Shown here: positions 6,720 through 9,179 of the stretch, one piece after another
How positions within the stretch are numbered: the first letter of the stretch is position 1
Layout of the letters: each line of letters opens with the position of its first letter
Assembly: GCA_026997055.1 (NCBI GenBank)
Contig: JALWJU010000613.1
Coordinates: 1 to 9,179, forward strand
Reading direction: 5' to 3'
Source: Paracoccaceae bacterium
Lineage (GTDB): Bacteria; Pseudomonadota; Alphaproteobacteria; Rhodobacterales; Rhodobacteraceae
Length of the DNA stretch: 9,179 nt
Position numbers and translations under genes: made by a program
The notes under the pieces: model-generated
The model's database searches: none
What the model was told of the DNA's origin: nothing
The model's input: only the letters and a program-made list of their open reading frames with translations

Positions 6720-7804
6720 TATGCGTCATCTCCCTTGCTCGCGATGCGCTTCACCACCGAAACGCCCGCGTGAATTGCTGCCGCGCCGGCAACGATGCCG
6801 GCAGCCGTCGCGCCGATCTGATCGGCATTGGCGTCGATGCCGAAGCCCTTGATGCCGGTGAGGCGGTCGTAAAAGCCGCCCTTGTCCCAGAAGCCGTCCT
6901 CGGAGCATCCGATGCAGGGATGGCCGGCCTCGATGGGAAAGCTCAGCCCGCCATTCCACTTGATGGTGGAGCAGGCATTGTAGGTGGTCGGCCCCTTGCA
7001 GCCCACCTTGTAGAGGCAGTAGCCCTTGCGCGCGCCCTCGTCATCGAAGCTTTCGACGAACTGGCCGGCATCGAAGTGGCCGCGCCGGTAGCACTTGTCG
7101 TGGATGCGCTGGGAGTAGAACATCTTCGGCCGGCCCTGGTTGTCGAGCTCGGGCAGCCTGTCGAAGGTCACCATGTAGGTGATGACCGAGGTCATCACCT
7201 CGGCGATCGGCGGGCAGCCGGGCACCTTGATGATCGGCTTGTCGGCGATGCCCGGCAGCTTGTGGGTGGGGGTTGCGCGGGTCGGATTGGGCCGCGCCGC
7301 CTGCACGCAGCCCCAGCTGGCACAGGAACCCCAGGAAATGATCGCCCTGGCGTGTTGCGAGACACGCGTCAGCTCGTCCACGAAGGGCTTGCCGCCGGAG
7401 ATGCAGTACATCCCCTCCTCGCCCAGCGGCGCATTGCCCTCGACCGCCAGCAGGAAATTGCCGTCGTATTTCTCGATCGTCTCCTCGATGATCGCCAGCG
7501 CCTGTTCTCCGGCCGAAGCCATGATCACATTGTCGAAATCCAGCGAGATCATCGACAGGATCACGTCCTTGGCCAGCGGATGGGCGCTGCGGATGAAACT
7601 TTCCGAGCAGCAGGTGCATTCGAGTCCGTGCAGCCAGAGTACCGGGATGCGCGGCTTGTTCTCCATCGCTTCGGCGATCTTCGGCGCGAAGGCCGGGCTC
7701 AGCCCCAGCGCCCCCGCCGCCAGGCTGCAATATTTCAGAAAGCTGCGCCGGGTGATCCCCTGCCGGCGCATCACTTCGTAAAAGGTCTCGATTCTCTGGG
7801 CCAT
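6719..7804 (-). CDS. hupS: HupS, [NiFe] uptake hydrogenase small (Fe-S) subunit, oxygen-tolerant type
   Basis: A 361-residue precursor with a Tat signal (TRRSFLKY at 18-25, hydrophobic stretch, likely cleavage after A46). It carries three Fe-S clusters that lead electrons from HupL to HupC. Proximal-cluster ligands are C63, C66, C161 and C197, and the two supernumerary cysteines of oxygen-tolerant enzymes are also present: C65 (ECTCC) and C166 (WGSCASWGC). The distal 4Fe-4S site is H235, C238, C263, C269. The medial 3Fe-4S site is C278, C297, C300. A C-terminal hydrophobic helix (about 332-350) serves as membrane anchor. The start ATG has GAGGGAG about 6 nt upstream. Expression probably depends on the 419-bp upstream region; regulator genes are not in this window. 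Confidence 0.98.
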   Translation of the reverse strand: MAQRIETFYEVMRRQGITRRSFLKYCSLAAGALGLSPAFAPKIAEAMENKPRIPVLWLHGLECTCCSESFIRSAHPLAKDVILSMISLDFDNVIMASAGEQALAIIEETIEKYDGNFLLAVEGNAPLGEEGMYCISGGKPFVDELTRVSQHARAIISWGSCASWGCVQAARPNPTRATPTHKLPGIADKPIIKVPGCPPIAEVMTSVITYMVTFDRLPELDNQGRPKMFYSQRIHDKCYRRGHFDAGQFVESFDDEGARKGYCLYKVGCKGPTTYNACSTIKWNGGLSFPIEAGHPCIGCSEDGFWDKGGFYDRLTGIKGFGIDANADQIGATAAGIVAGAAAIHAGVSVVKRIASKGDDA

Positions 7805-7832
7805 CTGGTCTCCCTCATCTGAAATGCCTCCG

Positions 7833-7858
7833 GCATCGCCGCGAGCATCGCCGCGAGC
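7833..7858. repeat. 12-bp tandem repeat upstream of hupS
   Basis: atcgccgcgagc is repeated exactly at 7835-7846 and 7847-7858, with the period extending back to 7833. It sits about 30-55 nt upstream of the hupS ATG, so it probably lies in the leader. It partly overlaps the ATGCC/GGCAT hairpin. Confidence 0.85.
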
Positions 7859-7939
7859 GCCCCGACGGGCGCGCGCCTCCAGTCAAGCATGCACGATGAA
7901 AAGACCGCTCCAATGGCGCGCGGGGCGTATGCGGGCAGC

Positions 7940-7952
7940 TTTCCGCGAAAGG
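7940..7952 (+). repeat. TTTCCGCGAAAGG motif, copy 1
   Basis: TTTCCGCGAAAGG, with CTTTC-CGC-GAAAG (7939-7951) forming a perfect odd-centred palindrome. The same 13-mer occurs on the opposite strand at 8212-8200, so two copies bracket most of the dcd-hupS gap. A transcription-factor site is possible but the factor is unknown. Confidence 0.6.
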
Positions 7953-8199
7953 GGAACGGCCGGATTTCGCAAGTTATTCCCGCAACTTGGCGGCGGTTCT
8001 ACCGGATCTTGCCGCAAGAGCGGGCGCAATCTTTCCTTCCAGGCCGGACAAAACCGGAAAGCATCGTTCCATCGCCCGGCCGAGCGCCCGGCCGATCGGC
8101 GCAAGGCGCGCAAGATGCGCCGGACCGCCCGGCGCGCCGCTCGGCGCGCGCGATGCGGCGCATGCGCCGAGGAAAATGCCCCTGCGGGCGGTGGCGCGA

Positions 8200-8212
8200 C
8201 CTTTCGCGGAAA
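8200..8212 (-). repeat. TTTCCGCGAAAGG motif, copy 2 (inverted relative to copy 1)
   Basis: Exact second copy of the 13-mer, on the minus strand, about 12 nt past the dcd stop codon. See copy 1 at 7940-7952. Confidence 0.6.
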
Positions 8213-8223
8213 ATCGGCTTTGC

Positions 8224-9179
8224 TCAGCCATTCCGGAAATGCTTGGAAAGTTTCAGCCCCTGGCCCTGGTAGTTGGAGGCGATGTCCCGGCCGTAGATCT
8301 GGTCGGGCAGGGCTGCCATGCGCTCGTAGATCAGCCGGCCCACCATCTGGCCGTGTTCGAGCACGAAAGGGACTTCGTGGCAGCGCACCTCGAGCACCCC
8401 GCGCGCGCCTGCCCCGCCGGCCGGTGCATGGCCGAAGCCCGGGTCGAAGAAGCCCGCGTAATGGACCCGGAATTCGCCGACCATGGCCAGATAGGGGGCC
8501 ATCTCGGCAGCCAGATCCGGCGGGATATGCACGGCTTCGCGGCTGACCAGGATGTAGAAGGCGCCCGGGTCCAGGATCAGGCGGCCGTCCTCGGCCTGAA
8601 GCGGCTCCCAGAAATCGCGCACCGCGTAATGGCCGATGCGCCCGAGGTCGATCACTCCGGTATGGGGCTTGGCGCGATAGCCGATCAGGCCGCCGGCCTG
8701 CGGGCCGAGGTCCACGGAAAAGCCCAGCCCCTGGTCGATATGGGCCTCGCCGTCCACCAGGCGCTCGCGGGCATGGCGCGCGCGCAGTTCTTCGTCGCCG
8801 AGCCGGGCCTGCCCGCGGCGGAAACGGATCTGGTTGAGCCGCATTCCGGGGCGCACCAGCACCGAGAAGCTGCGCGGGCAGATCTCGGCATAGAGCGGCC
8901 CCCTGTAGCCCGGCGCGATGCGGTCGAATTCGCTGCCGCCGTCGGTGATGGTGCGGGTCAGCAGATCGAGGCGGCCGGTGGAGCTCTTGGCATTGGCCAC
9001 GGCGGCTATGTCTTCGGGGAGCGCCAGCCGCTCCATGAGTTCGACCACATAGACCGCGCCCTTTTCCAGTACCGCGCCGCCGGAAAGCTCGATGCGGTGC
9101 ATCTCGAATTCGCCGAGGCGCTCGCGCAGGCTGCGCCCGTCCCCGGCCAGGAACGAGGCACGCACCCGGTAGGCGGTTG
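8224..9179 (-). CDS. dcd: dCTP deaminase, two-domain form (5' end cut by window)
   Basis: The frame is open through the right edge (TAYRVRASFL at the margin), so the true start is outside; the first 50 or so residues are probably missing. The visible 317 residues or so contain AKSSTGR (Ser and Arg of the deaminase active site) and then GPLYAEI with the catalytic Glu, followed by VLVRPGMRLNQIRF of the first domain. A second, related domain follows (HTGVIDLG, VGEFRVHYAGFFDPGFG, VLEVRCHEVPFVLEHGQ). The enzyme converts dCTP to dUTP plus ammonia and feeds dTMP synthesis. The long form with a duplicated fold is typical of alphaproteobacteria, whereas E. coli Dcd is a single domain of about 190 residues. 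It is a housekeeping neighbour, not evidently tied to hydrogenase function. Confidence 0.88.
   Translation of the reverse strand, partial: TAYRVRASFLAGDGRSLRERLGEFEMHRIELSGGAVLEKGAVYVVELMERLALPEDIAAVANAKSSTGRLDLLTRTITDGGSEFDRIAPGYRGPLYAEICPRSFSVLVRPGMRLNQIRFRRGQARLGDEELRARHARERLVDGEAHIDQGLGFSVDLGPQAGGLIGYRAKPHTGVIDLGRIGHYAVRDFWEPLQAEDGRLILDPGAFYILVSREAVHIPPDLAAEMAPYLAMVGEFRVHYAGFFDPGFGHAPAGGAGARGVLEVRCHEVPFVLEHGQMVGRLIYERMAALPDQIYGRDIASNYQGQGLKLSKHFRNG

Larger units (their letters stand above)
7805..8223. promoter_or_regulatory. dcd-hupS intergenic region, presumed hup control region (419 bp)
   Basis: This must contain the hupS promoter unless transcription comes through from dcd. By eye there is no convincing sigma-54 site (no TGGCAC-N5-TTGC match with proper GG-N10-GC spacing) and no good -35/-10 pair. 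Visible elements are two copies of a near-palindromic 13-mer, CTTG-N3-CAAG at 8008-8018, CAAGTT-N8-AACTTG at 7970-7989, a 12-bp tandem repeat, and a small hairpin (ATGCC-N3-GGCAT, 7824-7836) about 20 nt upstream of hupS. An 85-codon ORF (8231-7974) starts inside the dcd stop but shows no recognisable family. Confidence 0.55.

Noticed and set aside
4887..6773. 628-codon plus-strand ORF antisense to hupL
   Set aside because: It mirrors hupL almost exactly, shows no family motif, and long antisense frames are common in GC-rich genes with strong third-position bias. hupL is unambiguous.
7920..7943. GG-N10-GC pair (GGAAAGCTGCCCGC, minus strand) as a sigma-54 promoter of hupS
   Set aside because: Only the GG and GC are conserved; the TGGCAC and TTGC contexts are absent, so it is no better than chance in this GC-rich DNA.
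8160..8195. Weak hairpin (GCCC/GGGC with TTTT nearby, minus strand) as dcd terminator
   Set aside because: Only a four-base-pair stem, with an intervening base before the T run; not enough for a terminator call.
7974..8231. 85-codon minus-strand ORF starting inside the dcd stop (ATGGCTGA)
   Set aside because: The overlap looks like coupling, but the product is Ala/Arg/Gly-rich with no known motif and weaker third-position GC bias than the hup genes. It also covers the palindromes. Conservation in relatives would be needed to accept it.

Overview
The window is a high-GC stretch read almost entirely from the minus strand. It carries the structural and maturation genes of a membrane-bound [NiFe] uptake hydrogenase, in the order hupS-hupL-hupC, a 303-bp gap, then hupD-hupF-hupG-hupH-hupI-hupJ-hupK. 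Upstream of hupS lies the end of a dCTP deaminase gene. The gene order, Tat-exported small subunit, two-domain dCTP deaminase and base composition suggest an alphaproteobacterium, plausibly Rhodobacterales; this is inference from gene content, not a species identification.

Layout, in minus-strand transcription order: a 5'-truncated dcd (9179-8224); a 419-bp non-coding region with several palindromes and a tandem repeat (8223-7805); hupS, hupL and hupC (7804-4205), packed tightly; a good intrinsic terminator 30 nt past hupC (4174-4148); a strong-looking extended -10 promoter enclosed by a perfect 10-bp inverted repeat (4131-4088); a leader with a 13-bp tandem repeat; then hupD to hupK (3901-1). 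The accessory genes overlap by 1 to 8 nt or lie 14 nt apart. hupK runs off the left edge.

How the genes work together: HupS (Fe-S subunit) and HupL (NiFe subunit) form the catalytic dimer. It is exported on the Tat signal of HupS and anchored to the membrane cytochrome b HupC, which passes electrons from H2 to quinone. HupF (HypC-like) and HupK (a degenerate HupL paralogue) belong to families that handle the Fe(CN)2CO unit. HupD cuts the 15-residue tail of HupL after nickel insertion. HupG, HupH, HupI (rubredoxin) and HupJ help mature or protect the small subunit. HupS has all six cysteines of the 4Fe-3S proximal cluster, so the enzyme should be oxygen-tolerant (group 1d type).

The enzyme is a known system. 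The least expected signal is regulatory: the hupC-hupD gap looks able to stop the structural-gene transcript and restart the maturation genes from a separate promoter that may be repressor-controlled. No clear hupS promoter could be identified by eye. No tRNA, rRNA, CRISPR array, insertion sequence or phage gene was seen.
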